A DNA stretch of 9,035 bases, from assembly GCA_945787595.1 (NCBI GenBank), contig CALZJV010000573.1, positions 1-9,035 of the forward strand, given 5' to 3'. This document shows, in pieces, positions 1 through 7,683 of the stretch (positions are counted from its first letter, which is position 1; every line of letters begins with the position of its first letter). The stretch is from an uncultured Desulfobacterales bacterium (GTDB lineage: Bacteria; Desulfobacterota; Desulfobacteria; Desulfobacterales; JAFDCJ01). Below the pieces are notes generated by a model that was given only the letters and a program-made list of their open reading frames with translations, was not told the origin of the DNA and did no database searches. The translations under genes were made by a program, and so were the position numbers.

Positions 1-1227
1 ACGCTCAGAAAGAATAAATTGCGCTCCTTTTTGACCGCATTCGGAGTGTTTTGGGGCATTTTTATGCTGATCATCATGGTGGCAGCGGGAAACGGGCTTT
101 ACAATGGTGCCATGCATGATTTTCAAAGCCTGGCCGCCAACAGCGTTTTTCTCTGGACGCAGCCCACCACCCTGCCGTTTAAGGGTTTTCCCCGTGGCCG
201 CAAATTCAACTTCGATAATGATGATATCAGGGCGCTTCGGAGTCATATCCCCGAAATCGAGTACCTTGCCCCCCGCAATCAGTTGGGCGGTTTCAGGCAG
301 GTCACGAATGTCACCAGAGGATTGAAAAATGGTGCATTTAACATTTATGGCGACTACCCGGAAATCGCCCATATCTCGCTGATGGACATCATGTCCGGCC
401 GATTTATCAATTATATGGATTTAAAGGAAAAAAGGAAAGTTGCGGTAATCGGAACCAGGGTTCGTGAAATTTTGTTTGACTCCGATGAGGATCCTATCGG
501 ACAGCATATCATGGTAAAAGGTGTCTATTTTAAAATCATCGGTGTATTTGAATCCAGAAAAGAAGGCGATGAGGCCGAAGAGGAAACCCAGGCGATCTTT
601 ATCCCCTTTACCGTATTTCAGCAGGCCTTTAACTACGGTAACCTTGTGGGCTGGTTTTCGCTGACCGCCAAAAAAGATGTGCCGGCTTCTGAGGTTGAAA
701 AAAAAGCCATTGCGTTTCTATCCAAACGCCATTCTGTGGCCCCCGATGACGTCCATGCCATCGGTCATTGGAATACCGAAAAAGAATATAAGAAAATGAC
801 TAATTTATTCACAGGCATCAACGCCCTGATCTGGTTTGTCGGTGCGTGCACGCTTATTGCCGGGGTGATCGGTGTAAGCAATATCATGCTGTTTGTCGTA
901 AAGGAGCGCACCCGTGAAATTGGCATTAAACGCGCTATCGGTGCGACGCCGTATGCCGTTATCAGCCAAATTATGCTTGAATCCGTTTTGCTGACGACGG
1001 TTGCCGGTTATGTTGGATTGGTTATCGGTGTCGGCCTAACCGAACTGGTGGCCGTTGCCATGAAAGGGGCCGGCGGTGGATCGGAATTTTTTAAGAACCC
1101 GGAAGTCAGTCTCACGGTGGCGGCAACCGCCCTGGCGGTTTTGATTGTCTGCGGTGCTTTGGCCGGTTTGATCCCGGCTAAAAGGGCCGTCAGTATTAAG
1201 CCGGTTGAGGCCATTCGAAATGAATAA
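1..1227 (+). CDS. MacB/FtsX-type ABC transporter permease (5' end cut by window)
   Basis: Inner-membrane permease of a MacAB/LolCDE-like ABC exporter, which couples ATP hydrolysis on the cytoplasmic side to movement of substrate or mechanical force in the periplasm. The frame is open to base 1, and codons before the TTG at 19 read T-L-R-K-N-K, the usual cytoplasmic lead-in of this family, so the true start lies upstream. Counting from that TTG, helix 1 is about residues 5-25, followed by a large periplasmic MacB_PCD domain (about 30-260). Three more helices lie at about 268-294, 318-346 and 365-388. The ERTREIGIKRAIGAT segment (296-310) is the conserved FtsX coupling region, and the protein ends in the typical PAKRA...PVEAIR tail. 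The membrane-fusion gene starts 170 bases downstream, so the two probably serve one efflux complex. The substrate cannot be told from sequence. The family call is firm. Confidence 0.93.
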   Translation, partial: TLRKNKLRSFLTAFGVFWGIFMLIIMVAAGNGLYNGAMHDFQSLAANSVFLWTQPTTLPFKGFPRGRKFNFDNDDIRALRSHIPEIEYLAPRNQLGGFRQVTNVTRGLKNGAFNIYGDYPEIAHISLMDIMSGRFINYMDLKEKRKVAVIGTRVREILFDSDEDPIGQHIMVKGVYFKIIGVFESRKEGDEAEEETQAIFIPFTVFQQAFNYGNLVGWFSLTAKKDVPASEVEKKAIAFLSKRHSVAPDDVHAIGHWNTEKEYKKMTNLFTGINALIWFVGACTLIAGVIGVSNIMLFVVKERTREIGIKRAIGATPYAVISQIMLESVLLTTVAGYVGLVIGVGLTELVAVAMKGAGGGSEFFKNPEVSLTVAATALAVLIVCGALAGLIPAKRAVSIKPVEAIRNE

Positions 1228-1254
1228 TACTAACCCTGATAAACTGGAAAAAAA

Positions 1255-1331
1255 TTGCCACAAAGGCACAAAGACACAAAGGGAATTCTTTGGTTAATAT
1301 TAACTTTTGTGTCTTGGTGACTTGGTGGCGA
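1255..1331. repeat. Imperfect inverted repeat of the 'cacaaag' type between permease and adaptor genes
   Basis: The arms at 1255-1280 and 1306-1331 are 26 bases each and pair at 22 positions around a 25-base loop. The left arm contains gccacaaaggcacaaagac. There is no T-tract, so it is not a standard terminator. From memory, repeats of this wording are scattered between genes in several Desulfobacterota genomes; a genome search would be needed to confirm that here. It could affect transcript stability between the two genes. Confidence 0.7.
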
Positions 1332-1397
1332 TAATGATTTGCCCTAAAATGCACAAAATTTGAAATTAAGATACTACGCTAAACAACGGGCCGAAAA

Positions 1398-2492
1398 ATG
1401 AAACTGATTCTTAAAATACTAACCATCTTGCTCATTCTGGTTGTCTTCATCGGAACTATTTTCTATTTGTACAACAAGTCCAGAAAAAAACCGGTCGTGT
1501 TTAAAACTACCACGCCCTTTGAGACCAGTATCATTAAAAAGGCGGTGGCGACCGGTTCGGTTGTACCCCGCAAAGAAATAGAAATTAAGCCCCAGGTTTC
1601 CGGTGTGGTTGAGAAAATTTACGTCGAATCCGGCGATATTGTGAAAAAAGGAACTCTGATCGCTAAGATTAAAATCATCCCGGACATGGTCACGCTAAAT
1701 AATGCCGAGGCCAGGCTGAAGAAGGCCAGGCTCAACCTGAAAGATAAAGATAGAGAATGCGAGCGGCGCAAAGCGCTGTTTAAAAAAGGCATCATCGCAG
1801 AATCCGAATTTTTGCAGTATGAACTGGCCTTCAGCAATGCCAAGGAGGAATTGGATACCGCTCAAAACAACCTGACTTTGATCAGAGAGGGCGTTGCCAA
1901 GAAATATGCCGACACTACGAACACCTTGATCCGTTCTACCATCGAGGGAATGATACTGGACATCCCTTTAGAAGAGGGCAATTTTGTGACTGAGACCAAC
2001 CCCTTGAACGCAGGCACGACCATAGCATCGGTTGCGGATATGGGAGAAATGATTTTCAAGGGAAAGGTAGACGAATCAGACGTCGCTAAAATTAAGCCCG
2101 GGATGGATCTGATCCTTTCCATCGGGGCGATCGAAGAAGAGAAATTCGATGCCTCCCTGGAGTACATTGCACCCAAAGGGGTTGAAGAAAAAGGCGCCGT
2201 TCAATTTGAGATAAAAGCAAGACTAAAACTGAAGTCGTCGCATTTTATTCGCGCCGGCTACAGCGCCAACGCGGATATCGTTCTGGAAAGAAAAGATAAG
2301 GTGCTGGCCATCAGTGAGAGTTTGCTTCAGTTTGACAGCGAAACAGCCTTTGTCGAAGTTGAAACTGCGCCGCAGCAATTCGAGAAAAAATACATCAAGC
2401 TCGGTCTCTCGGACGGTATTAATATTGAGGTGATTTCAGGTCTAACCGCAAAAGACAAAATAAAAATATGGAACAGACCCCTGGAAAACTGA
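1398..2492 (+). CDS. Periplasmic membrane-fusion (adaptor) protein, HlyD/MacA-like
   Basis: Periplasmic adaptor that links an inner-membrane ABC exporter to an outer-membrane channel. An N-terminal membrane anchor covers residues 5-25. The first half of the biotinyl-lipoyl-like domain is about 45-93 (ATGSVVPRKEIEIKPQVSG, then VESGDIVKKGTLIAKI). A charged helical hairpin follows at about 98-168, then the second lipoyl half (IRSTIEGMILDIPLEEGNFV). Beta-barrel and membrane-proximal segments run from about 205 to the end (KGKVDESDVAKIKPG; later SGLTAKDKIKI). The length of 364 aa is normal for a compact member. ATG 1398 is the first codon able to give the anchor, but no clear Shine-Dalgarno sequence precedes it, which fits translation from a permease-led transcript. 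It follows the permease directly. No ATPase or TolC-type gene follows within the window. The exported substrate is unknown. Confidence 0.92.
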   Translation: MKLILKILTILLILVVFIGTIFYLYNKSRKKPVVFKTTTPFETSIIKKAVATGSVVPRKEIEIKPQVSGVVEKIYVESGDIVKKGTLIAKIKIIPDMVTLNNAEARLKKARLNLKDKDRECERRKALFKKGIIAESEFLQYELAFSNAKEELDTAQNNLTLIREGVAKKYADTTNTLIRSTIEGMILDIPLEEGNFVTETNPLNAGTTIASVADMGEMIFKGKVDESDVAKIKPGMDLILSIGAIEEEKFDASLEYIAPKGVEEKGAVQFEIKARLKLKSSHFIRAGYSANADIVLERKDKVLAISESLLQFDSETAFVEVETAPQQFEKKYIKLGLSDGINIEVISGLTAKDKIKIWNRPLEN

Positions 2493-2914
2493 GTCAAGTG
2501 TTTGTTTTCTAATTCAAGATTTCCACTTTTCAGCATCTTCCTAGTCAAGGATAATTATAAAGGCTGCTTGGGAAATCCTGCAAATTTTAGGTTTCCAAAA
2601 CAAATATATAGTAGTATCAAAGTATTGGCCGGGTTTGACTAGGCACGCAATATACAATTGGCTCATTATGTGGATTGGGTAGGAGAAACATACAATTTCC
2701 GAGGATTGTGAATTTGTCCAGCAAATCCTAACATTTTGATCCCATGGTTATTGTGGATTAGTTCGCCTAACTCACAACCCATCTGAACATTTCCCAATGT
2801 TTAAACCAAACACTTAGTCCACAACAAATTAAGGCTCAAAAAAGCGTGTATTTGTCATTATCTAACCTGTAAAATCATTAGCCGCGATTGAGGTTTTTTT
2901 AATCAAGACACCTG

Positions 2915-3024
2915 TATCGTTCATACCATTTCATCCTCTAAAAACGCTTGCAGTATCCATTTGAAACCTTATCGTTCATACCATTTCATCCTCTAAAAAC
3001 GCTTGCAGTATCCATTTGAAACCT
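2915..3024. repeat. Exact 55-bp tandem duplication (two copies)
   Basis: Copies at 2915-2969 and 2970-3024 are identical over all 55 bases and abut with no spacer. Each begins tatcgttcat and ends tttgaaacct. Perfect identity points to a recent duplication or active homogenisation. Two adjoining copies without a spacer are not a CRISPR array. No function is evident. Confidence 0.95.
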
Positions 3025-3197
3025 GAAGTTTTAGCCATATCTATTCCATATAGAATCCCGGCTTCTCAATCGGGTTAAATTTTAATCAGATATTTAGTAT
3101 GAAATGTGTCATTCTAATTGAGGATGGATTCCGATTGGTCAATTCATTAACGCCCGAATTAGATTTGGGGTCATGGTATCTTTCGCAACTCACTATT

Positions 3198-3203
3198 TAT
3201 AAT
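3198..3203 (+). promoter_or_regulatory. Possible -10 box for the FadL-like gene
   Basis: A perfect TATAAT lies about 40 bases upstream of the ATG at 3244, leaving a 5' leader of roughly 30 bases with an AAAGGA ribosome site at 3231-3236. No good -35 hexamer stands 16-18 bases upstream, so this is either a weak or activator-dependent promoter, or a chance match in AT-rich DNA. Confidence 0.35.
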
Positions 3204-3243
3204 CGCATTTGGATTTTTATCCAAGCAGAGAAAGGACCATATT

Positions 3244-4424
3244 ATGAACTACGTGGGCAGGTATTTTTGGGCAGGGATTCTTCTTGCCTCGTTGATCGTG
3301 TCTTCGGCTCATGCCGGTGGGCTCTATTTGTACGAACTCGGAACCCCCGATGTGGGTACGGCTGCCGCCGGCTGGGCAGCCCGGGCCCAAGATGCAGCAA
3401 CCGTCTTCACCAATCCGGCGGGGATGACCCTGCTTGAAAAGTCGGAATTGCTGGTCGGTGTCCAACCGCTTTATCTGCATGCGGAGTTTTCCCCGGACGC
3501 CGACACCACCACCTCCGGCAGTGACGGGGATGCAAGCACCTGGCTGCCTGCCGGCGGCCTGTATTATGTCCATAATTTGATGCCAAAGCTCAAAATCGGA
3601 GTCAGCGCTGTTGGTTACTTTGGTTTGGGATTGGAGTACGAAAACGACTGGGTGGGACGTTATTACGTTCAGGAAATTAAATTGCAAGCGTTGGGGGTTC
3701 AACCGGCACTGGCCTACCAAGTGACGGATTGGCTGTCGTTCGGTGTCGGGGTAGTGGCATTATACGGCGTGCTGGAAGAAAAAGTTGCCGTAAACAACAT
3801 CGGCCCGAATCAATCGGACGGCAAGCTCAAGATTGAGGATAGTGACTGGACCTACCAGGTGAACCTGGGGGTTTTGGTGGAGCCGCGCAAGGGTACGCGC
3901 TTCGGCCTGACATATCTATCGGAGGGAGACCTGGAATTCAAAGACGAACCCGATTTCAGCAATCTTGGCCCCGGACTGGAGGCCATCCTACGGGCCAAGG
4001 GGCTACTCGACGCAAAAATAAAGATTGATTTTACCATGCCTCAGGCACTTATGCTCAGCGCCTACCACGAACTCAATGACCGTTGGGCTATTATGGGTAA
4101 CCTGGGCTGGCAGGATTGGTCGGAGTTCGGCAAGGTGGGTGTCGCCGTGACCTCTGAGGATACCTCGAGTCTGCCTACGACAGCTCCATGGTGGACGACG
4201 AGGATCGAACCCCCGATCTGCCCTTGGGTGAGCAGTGCCGCTTCGGGCTGGGCGCTCGCTACGACTGGTCCAAAAAGCTGGCTTTGGGTGTGGGGTACAC
4301 GTTTCTTTGGAGCGGGGATCTGGACATGGACGTTAACCGAGGGCCTTTGGCGGGAAGGGTTTCGGGTACGTATGAGAACACGTCAATGAACTTCATCAAT
4401 TTCTACCTGAATTGGAAATTTTAA
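3244..4424 (+). CDS. FadL/OmpP1/TodX-family outer-membrane transport protein, frameshifted near 4170
   Basis: Outer-membrane beta-barrel of the family that takes up long-chain fatty acids or other hydrophobic compounds. The signal peptide is residues 1-24 (cleavage after AHA). Next comes the family's N-terminal block GTPDVGTAAAGWAARAQDA with NPAG at 57-60, then alternating aromatic strands (GLEYENDWVGRYYV; LSFGVGVVALYG; FGLTYLSEGDLEF; MGNLGWQDWSEFG). ATG 3244 is supported by AAAGGA at 3231-3236, 7 bases upstream. The first frame runs to 4389, but its last 70 or so residues are rich in W and R and unlike a porin. From about 4170 the frame one base back reads Y-D-S-S-M-V-D-D-E-D-R-T-P-D-L-P-L and then FGLGARYDWSKKLALGVGY, ending in the aromatic NFYLNWKF at 4424, as this family should. 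One missing base near 4160-4180 explains this: mutation or sequence error. The repaired protein of about 393 aa is of family length. Substrate is not predictable. Confidence 0.88.
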
Positions 4425-4430
4425 TTAGAT

Positions 4431-4512
4431 AAGACCGTGTCCTCCCACGAGATGTTGTGGCGTTTATATTTTAACGGTCTTAATATTATCGGTTGCAAGT
4501 TGCCTTTTTTTT
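4431..4512 (+). terminator. Hairpin plus T-tract after the FadL-like gene (possible terminator)
   Basis: Perfect 8-bp outer arms aagaccgt (4431-4438) and acggtctt (4474-4481) enclose a second small hairpin, ccacga/ttgtgg around gatg (with one G-T pair). A run of eight T lies at 4505-4512, directly after a weak ggttgcaagttgcc fold. The position, 7 bases after the repaired stop codon, suits a terminator. The gap between the strong stem and the T-tract is longer than in a classical intrinsic terminator. Confidence 0.5.
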
Positions 4513-4566
4513 AATTGTTATTAATGTATACAGAAGCAAGCAGTGCACGGTTTTGTTTGAAAACAC

Positions 4567-4596
4567 AAATCGCAGGGTCAGTCCGATCTGCGATTT
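4567..4596. terminator. 9-bp hairpin upstream of the DUF3604 gene
   Basis: Arms aaatcgcag (4567-4575) and ctgcgattt (4588-4596) pair perfectly around a 12-base loop. Only a short T-rich tail (cttaat) follows. It may be a second terminator that insulates the DUF3604 gene from the porin gene, or an element in that gene's leader. A CATAAT box at 4618-4623 with ttctta 17 bases upstream is a possible weak promoter overlapping its right arm. Confidence 0.4.
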
Positions 4597-4682
4597 CTTA
4601 ATAAATCATCAGATCGACATAATAATTAAGCACATCAACAAAAGACCTCTTTTCCCATAACATTAACGAAAGGAGATAGACC

Positions 4683-6650
4683 ATGCGTTTATATATGAGA
4701 TTGACAATGCGGCTAAAGATGGCAACGCTAACCCTTTTTGCGATAGTAACTTTCGGCTTCGCGTGTCCGGCATTTGCCGGTGACACCGTGGGGTTACCGG
4801 CCCCGACCTCGGCAACAGGAGGCGCATTCCCTGCGCAGAAGCACTACTCGCCCTATGCGGGGCGCAACTTCCCGACCCAGGTTTTTTGGGGCGACACCCA
4901 CCTGCATACTGGAATGTCGATGGATGCCGGCGCGTTTGGCGCACGGCTTGGACCGGAAGACGCTTACCGCTTCGCACGCGGCGAAGAACTTACTTCTTCG
5001 ACGGGCTTGAAGGTCAAGCTCGACCGGCCGCTCGACTTTCTCGTCGTGGCCGACCACTCCGATAACATGGGATTTTTCCCGCGCCTGTATGCTGGAGACC
5101 CAGAGATGCTGGCCGATCCGACGGGCAAGAAGTGGTACGAGATGATCCAGGCCGGTGGGCAGGAGGGGGTCAAAGCCGCCACCGAAATCATTATCGCTTT
5201 TTCCCAGGGTACCTTCCCCGAGAAACTGAAGTCGCTTCCGGGTAGTTCAGCCTACCGCTCCGCTTGGGAGGAAACCATAGAGGCAGCCGAAAAGTACAAC
5301 GATCCGGGTGGATTTACCGCCTTTATCGGCTACGAATGGACCTCCAACACCGGTGGCAACAACCTGCACCGGGTGGTGATTTTCCGTGATGACGCCGACA
5401 AGGCCGGACGCGTGGAACCTTATACGACCCTAAAGCCCCTGGGCAGCGACAATCCGCGCGACCTGTGGAAATGGCTGAATAACTACCAGGACAAGACCGG
5501 CGGCCGGGTGCTCGCCATTGCCCACAACGGCAACCTGAGCAACGGGATCATGTTCCCCATCGTGGAGTCGTTCAGCGGCCAGCCGGTGGACCCCGAATAT
5601 GCACGGACCCGGGCAAAGTGGGAACCGCTTTACGAGGCGACCCAGATCAAAGGCGACGGCGAGGCCCATCCGTTCCTGTCGCCAAACGATGAATTCGCCG
5701 ACTATGAAACCTGGGACCAGGGCAACCTGGACCTCAGCGTTCTGAAGGAGCAGGACATGCTCCAATACGAGTATGCCCGCAGCGCCCTACAAATTGGCCT
5801 GCAGCTCGAAAAAGAGCTTGGCGTCAACCCGTACAAGTTCGGAATGATCGGATCCACAGACAGCCACACGGGGCTTGCGACGGCCGGCGAGGACAACTTC
5901 TTCGGCAAGCACTCGGGCGCGGAACCGGGGCCGAAGCGCTGGGAGCACCCCATGGCCCAGATCGGTGACAAGAAATACGAGGGCTGGTCAATGGTAGCAT
6001 CGGGCTACGCCGCTGTGTGGGCCAGGGAGAATACCCGACAAGCAATCTTCGACGCAATGAAGCGCAAGGAGACCTATGCCACCACCGGCCCGCGGATGAT
6101 CGTTCGCTTTTTCGGGGGTTGGGACTTCACCGATAAGCACGCGCAGAACCGACTTCCGGCCCAAATCGGCTACACGATGGGTGTTCCGATGGGCGGTGAC
6201 CTGCCCCCGGTTTCTGATGGCAAAGCGCCGACCTTCCTCGTTGCGGCTCTCAAAGACCCTCTGAGCGGCAACCTCGATCGCATCCAGATCGTAAAGGGGT
6301 GGCTGGATGCCGGCGGTGAGCGTCACGAGAAAGTCTACGACGTGGTTTGGTCCGGCGGGCGCAACCCGGACCCAAACGGCAAACTGCCGCCGGTGGGCAA
6401 CACGGTGGACGTTGCAAACGCCACCTGGTCCAACACGATCGGTGCGTCCGAGCTGATGACCGTGTGGCAGGATCCGGACTTTGATCCATTGCTGCGCGCC
6501 TTTTATTACGCTCGCGTGATCGAGATTCCGACGCCGCGCTGGACCGCCTACGAGGCCAAGCGGTATGGTATCACGATGCCTTCGGAGGTTCCCATGACCA
6601 CCCAGGAGCGCGCCTACACGTCTCCAATCTGGTATACGCCGAAAGGATAG
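4683..6650 (+). CDS. Secreted DUF3604-family protein with PHP-like metal-binding motifs
   Basis: DUF3604 protein, a family of unestablished function that resembles the PHP metal-dependent phosphoesterase fold. A signal peptide spans about residues 1-32 (cleavage after AFA), so it acts in the periplasm or outside. Candidate metal-binding motifs appear in PHP order: FWGDTHLHTGMSMDAG (D71, H73, H75), VVADHSDNMG (D124, H125), GYEW (E218) with H229, AIAHNGNLSNG (H281), and GSTDSHTG (D393, H395). All look intact, so it is probably catalytic. The C-terminal third (about 500-655) looks beta-rich and ends in an aromatic tail. The 655-aa length is usual. AAAGGAG at 4669-4675 sits 7 bases before ATG 4683 and fixes the start, although in-frame ATGs recur at codons 5, 9 and 13 in a repeated M-R-L pattern. 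The gene is clearly more GC-rich than the efflux genes, which hints at transfer. The parvulin gene follows after 113 bases. The substrate is unknown. Confidence 0.93.
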   Translation: MRLYMRLTMRLKMATLTLFAIVTFGFACPAFAGDTVGLPAPTSATGGAFPAQKHYSPYAGRNFPTQVFWGDTHLHTGMSMDAGAFGARLGPEDAYRFARGEELTSSTGLKVKLDRPLDFLVVADHSDNMGFFPRLYAGDPEMLADPTGKKWYEMIQAGGQEGVKAATEIIIAFSQGTFPEKLKSLPGSSAYRSAWEETIEAAEKYNDPGGFTAFIGYEWTSNTGGNNLHRVVIFRDDADKAGRVEPYTTLKPLGSDNPRDLWKWLNNYQDKTGGRVLAIAHNGNLSNGIMFPIVESFSGQPVDPEYARTRAKWEPLYEATQIKGDGEAHPFLSPNDEFADYETWDQGNLDLSVLKEQDMLQYEYARSALQIGLQLEKELGVNPYKFGMIGSTDSHTGLATAGEDNFFGKHSGAEPGPKRWEHPMAQIGDKKYEGWSMVASGYAAVWARENTRQAIFDAMKRKETYATTGPRMIVRFFGGWDFTDKHAQNRLPAQIGYTMGVPMGGDLPPVSDGKAPTFLVAALKDPLSGNLDRIQIVKGWLDAGGERHEKVYDVVWSGGRNPDPNGKLPPVGNTVDVANATWSNTIGASELMTVWQDPDFDPLLRAFYYARVIEIPTPRWTAYEAKRYGITMPSEVPMTTQERAYTSPIWYTPKG

Positions 6651-6690
6651 TGTCGATACTTCGATTCTCAGTAATCAGGAAAAATAAAGG

Positions 6691-6725
6691 ACGGCTGCAA
6701 GCTGCACAAATCCGCTTGCAGCCGT
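6691..6725. other. Strong 12-bp hairpin between the DUF3604 and parvulin genes
   Basis: The arms acggctgcaagc (6691-6702) and gcttgcagccgt (6714-6725) pair perfectly around an 11-base loop. The stem is strong, but the bases after it (tgtagttcaag) are not a T-tract. It is more likely a partial or rho-assisted terminator, or an RNA-stability element that lowers expression of the downstream gene, than a full intrinsic terminator. Confidence 0.7.
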
Positions 6726-6763
6726 TGTAGTTCAAGACGATGAAAAATAAGGAGTAGAGAGTA

Positions 6764-7678
6764 ATGTTTTTCAAATTGGGCTCTTCGAGAAAGGAACTTC
6801 TTAAAACCCATCAAAGTTCTCAGCGATTTTGGCGCGAGCCGCTAATTCATTTTTTCATCTTGGGTCTGGCTGTTTTTGGACTTCATGCCGCACTGGATCG
6901 AAAACCGGAGCCAACTGTTAATGATCCCTATCTTGTGGAGGTATCTTCGGCTGACATCGAATGGATGCGCACCATATTCAAAAAACAGATGGGGCGCGGG
7001 CCCACCGCCCAGGATCTAAAGGGACAGGTCAATCAACTCATTCGCGAGCAAATTCTCAGTCGCGAAGCTGTTGCGATGGGGATAGATGAGGGCGACATTG
7101 TTGTGCGCCGCCGCCTGGCACAAAAAATGGAATTTCTGTTCAAGGATTTATCGGCCATGACCGAGCCGACGGAAGATGATCTGCGTAAATACTATTTTGA
7201 GAATCGCCGAAAATATGAAGCCCCACCGCAGATGACCTTTACCCAGGTCTATTTCAGTGTCGAAAACCGAGGGGTTGAAGGAGCAAAACAGGCGGCCCAA
7301 GCGCTAATCAAAGAAGATGGCGACCCAAACAAAGTATCGACACTTGGAGATGCTTCCATTTTATCGCATGGCTGCAGGCAGTGCGGTGAAAAAGAAATTA
7401 GAAACCGGTTTGGCACCGACTTTGCCGAGGCAGTTAAAAACCTGAAGCCCGGGTCGTGGAATGGACCCGTCAAGTCTGCGTATGGGTTCCACGCGGTCTA
7501 CATCTATGAACGCCAGGACACGAAGTTGCCCAAGTTCCCCGATATCATTGACCGGATCAAAAATGACTGGATGTCGGCAAAACGGGAAGAATATACCCGC
7601 AGGGTATACGGCGAAATACGCTCACGATACCGGGTTCTGGTCGAAGGCTTACCCTATGATTTCGATTTGAAGGGATAA
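6764..7678 (+). CDS. Membrane-anchored parvulin-type peptidyl-prolyl cis-trans isomerase
   Basis: Predicted periplasmic foldase of the PpiC/SurA rotamase family, anchored in the inner membrane. A basic cytoplasmic start leads into one membrane helix at about 28-45 (after RFWREPL). Next comes a SurA-N-like helical region at about 60-150 (QLIREQILSREAVAMGI; DDLRKYYFENRRKYE), then the rotamase domain at about 155-250. That domain ends in the family signature FGTDFAEAVKNLKPGSWNG followed by P-V-K-S-A-Y-G-F-H-A-V. AAGGAG at 6749-6754, 9 bases ahead, supports ATG 6764. A CxxC pair (C204, C207) sits in the middle of the rotamase domain, which is not part of the usual signature. It lies between the DUF3604 gene and a HupE/UreJ-like gene, an order I recall from other bacteria. 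It may fold one of those partners; that is inference. It is not SurA itself, being shorter, anchored and with a single rotamase domain. Confidence 0.9.
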   Translation: MFFKLGSSRKELLKTHQSSQRFWREPLIHFFILGLAVFGLHAALDRKPEPTVNDPYLVEVSSADIEWMRTIFKKQMGRGPTAQDLKGQVNQLIREQILSREAVAMGIDEGDIVVRRRLAQKMEFLFKDLSAMTEPTEDDLRKYYFENRRKYEAPPQMTFTQVYFSVENRGVEGAKQAAQALIKEDGDPNKVSTLGDASILSHGCRQCGEKEIRNRFGTDFAEAVKNLKPGSWNGPVKSAYGFHAVYIYERQDTKLPKFPDIIDRIKNDWMSAKREEYTRRVYGEIRSRYRVLVEGLPYDFDLKG

Positions 7679-7683
7679 AAACC

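Larger units (their letters stand above)
2493..3243. other. Gene-free AT-rich intergenic region
   Basis: No frame here has a plausible start, length and codon pattern together. The open frame from 3099 runs into the FadL gene out of register and is spurious. Contents I can support are an exact 55-bp tandem duplication (2915-3024), a weak bulged stem-loop at 2571-2596 with no T-tract, a weak stem at 2702-2729, and a -10-like box at 3198-3203. I see no tRNA, recognisable small RNA or transposase remnant. The length of about 750 bases is unusual next to the compact spacing elsewhere in the window. Confidence 0.6.

Noticed and set aside
2571..2596. Terminator of the efflux operon
   Set aside because: The stem is short and bulged, and is followed by A-rich rather than T-rich sequence.
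2915..3024. CRISPR array
   Set aside because: There are only two copies, directly abutting with no spacers, and no cas gene is nearby.
3099..3437. Open frame of 112 codons overlapping the start of the FadL-like gene
   Set aside because: It has no ribosome site, no family resemblance, and its second half is the out-of-frame reading of the porin's signal peptide and N-terminal block.
3217..3720. Minus-strand open frame of 167 codons opposite the FadL-like gene
   Set aside because: It is antisense to a well-supported gene, has an unnatural composition and no upstream signals; it results from the sense codon pattern.
4150..4180. Programmed -1 frameshift in the FadL-like gene
   Set aside because: No slippery X-XXY-YYZ heptamer or strong stem follows, and no functional reason is known for this family; a lost base is simpler.
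4188..4424. Separate small gene starting at ATG 4188
   Set aside because: Its sequence is the FadL C-terminus and the ATG has no ribosome site. The frame is open further upstream, so it is the shifted end of the gene from 3244.
5430..5765. Minus-strand open frames across the DUF3604 gene (several, 4663-6489)
   Set aside because: They mirror a GC-rich gene in which antisense frames are open by composition; none has start signals or recognisable domains.
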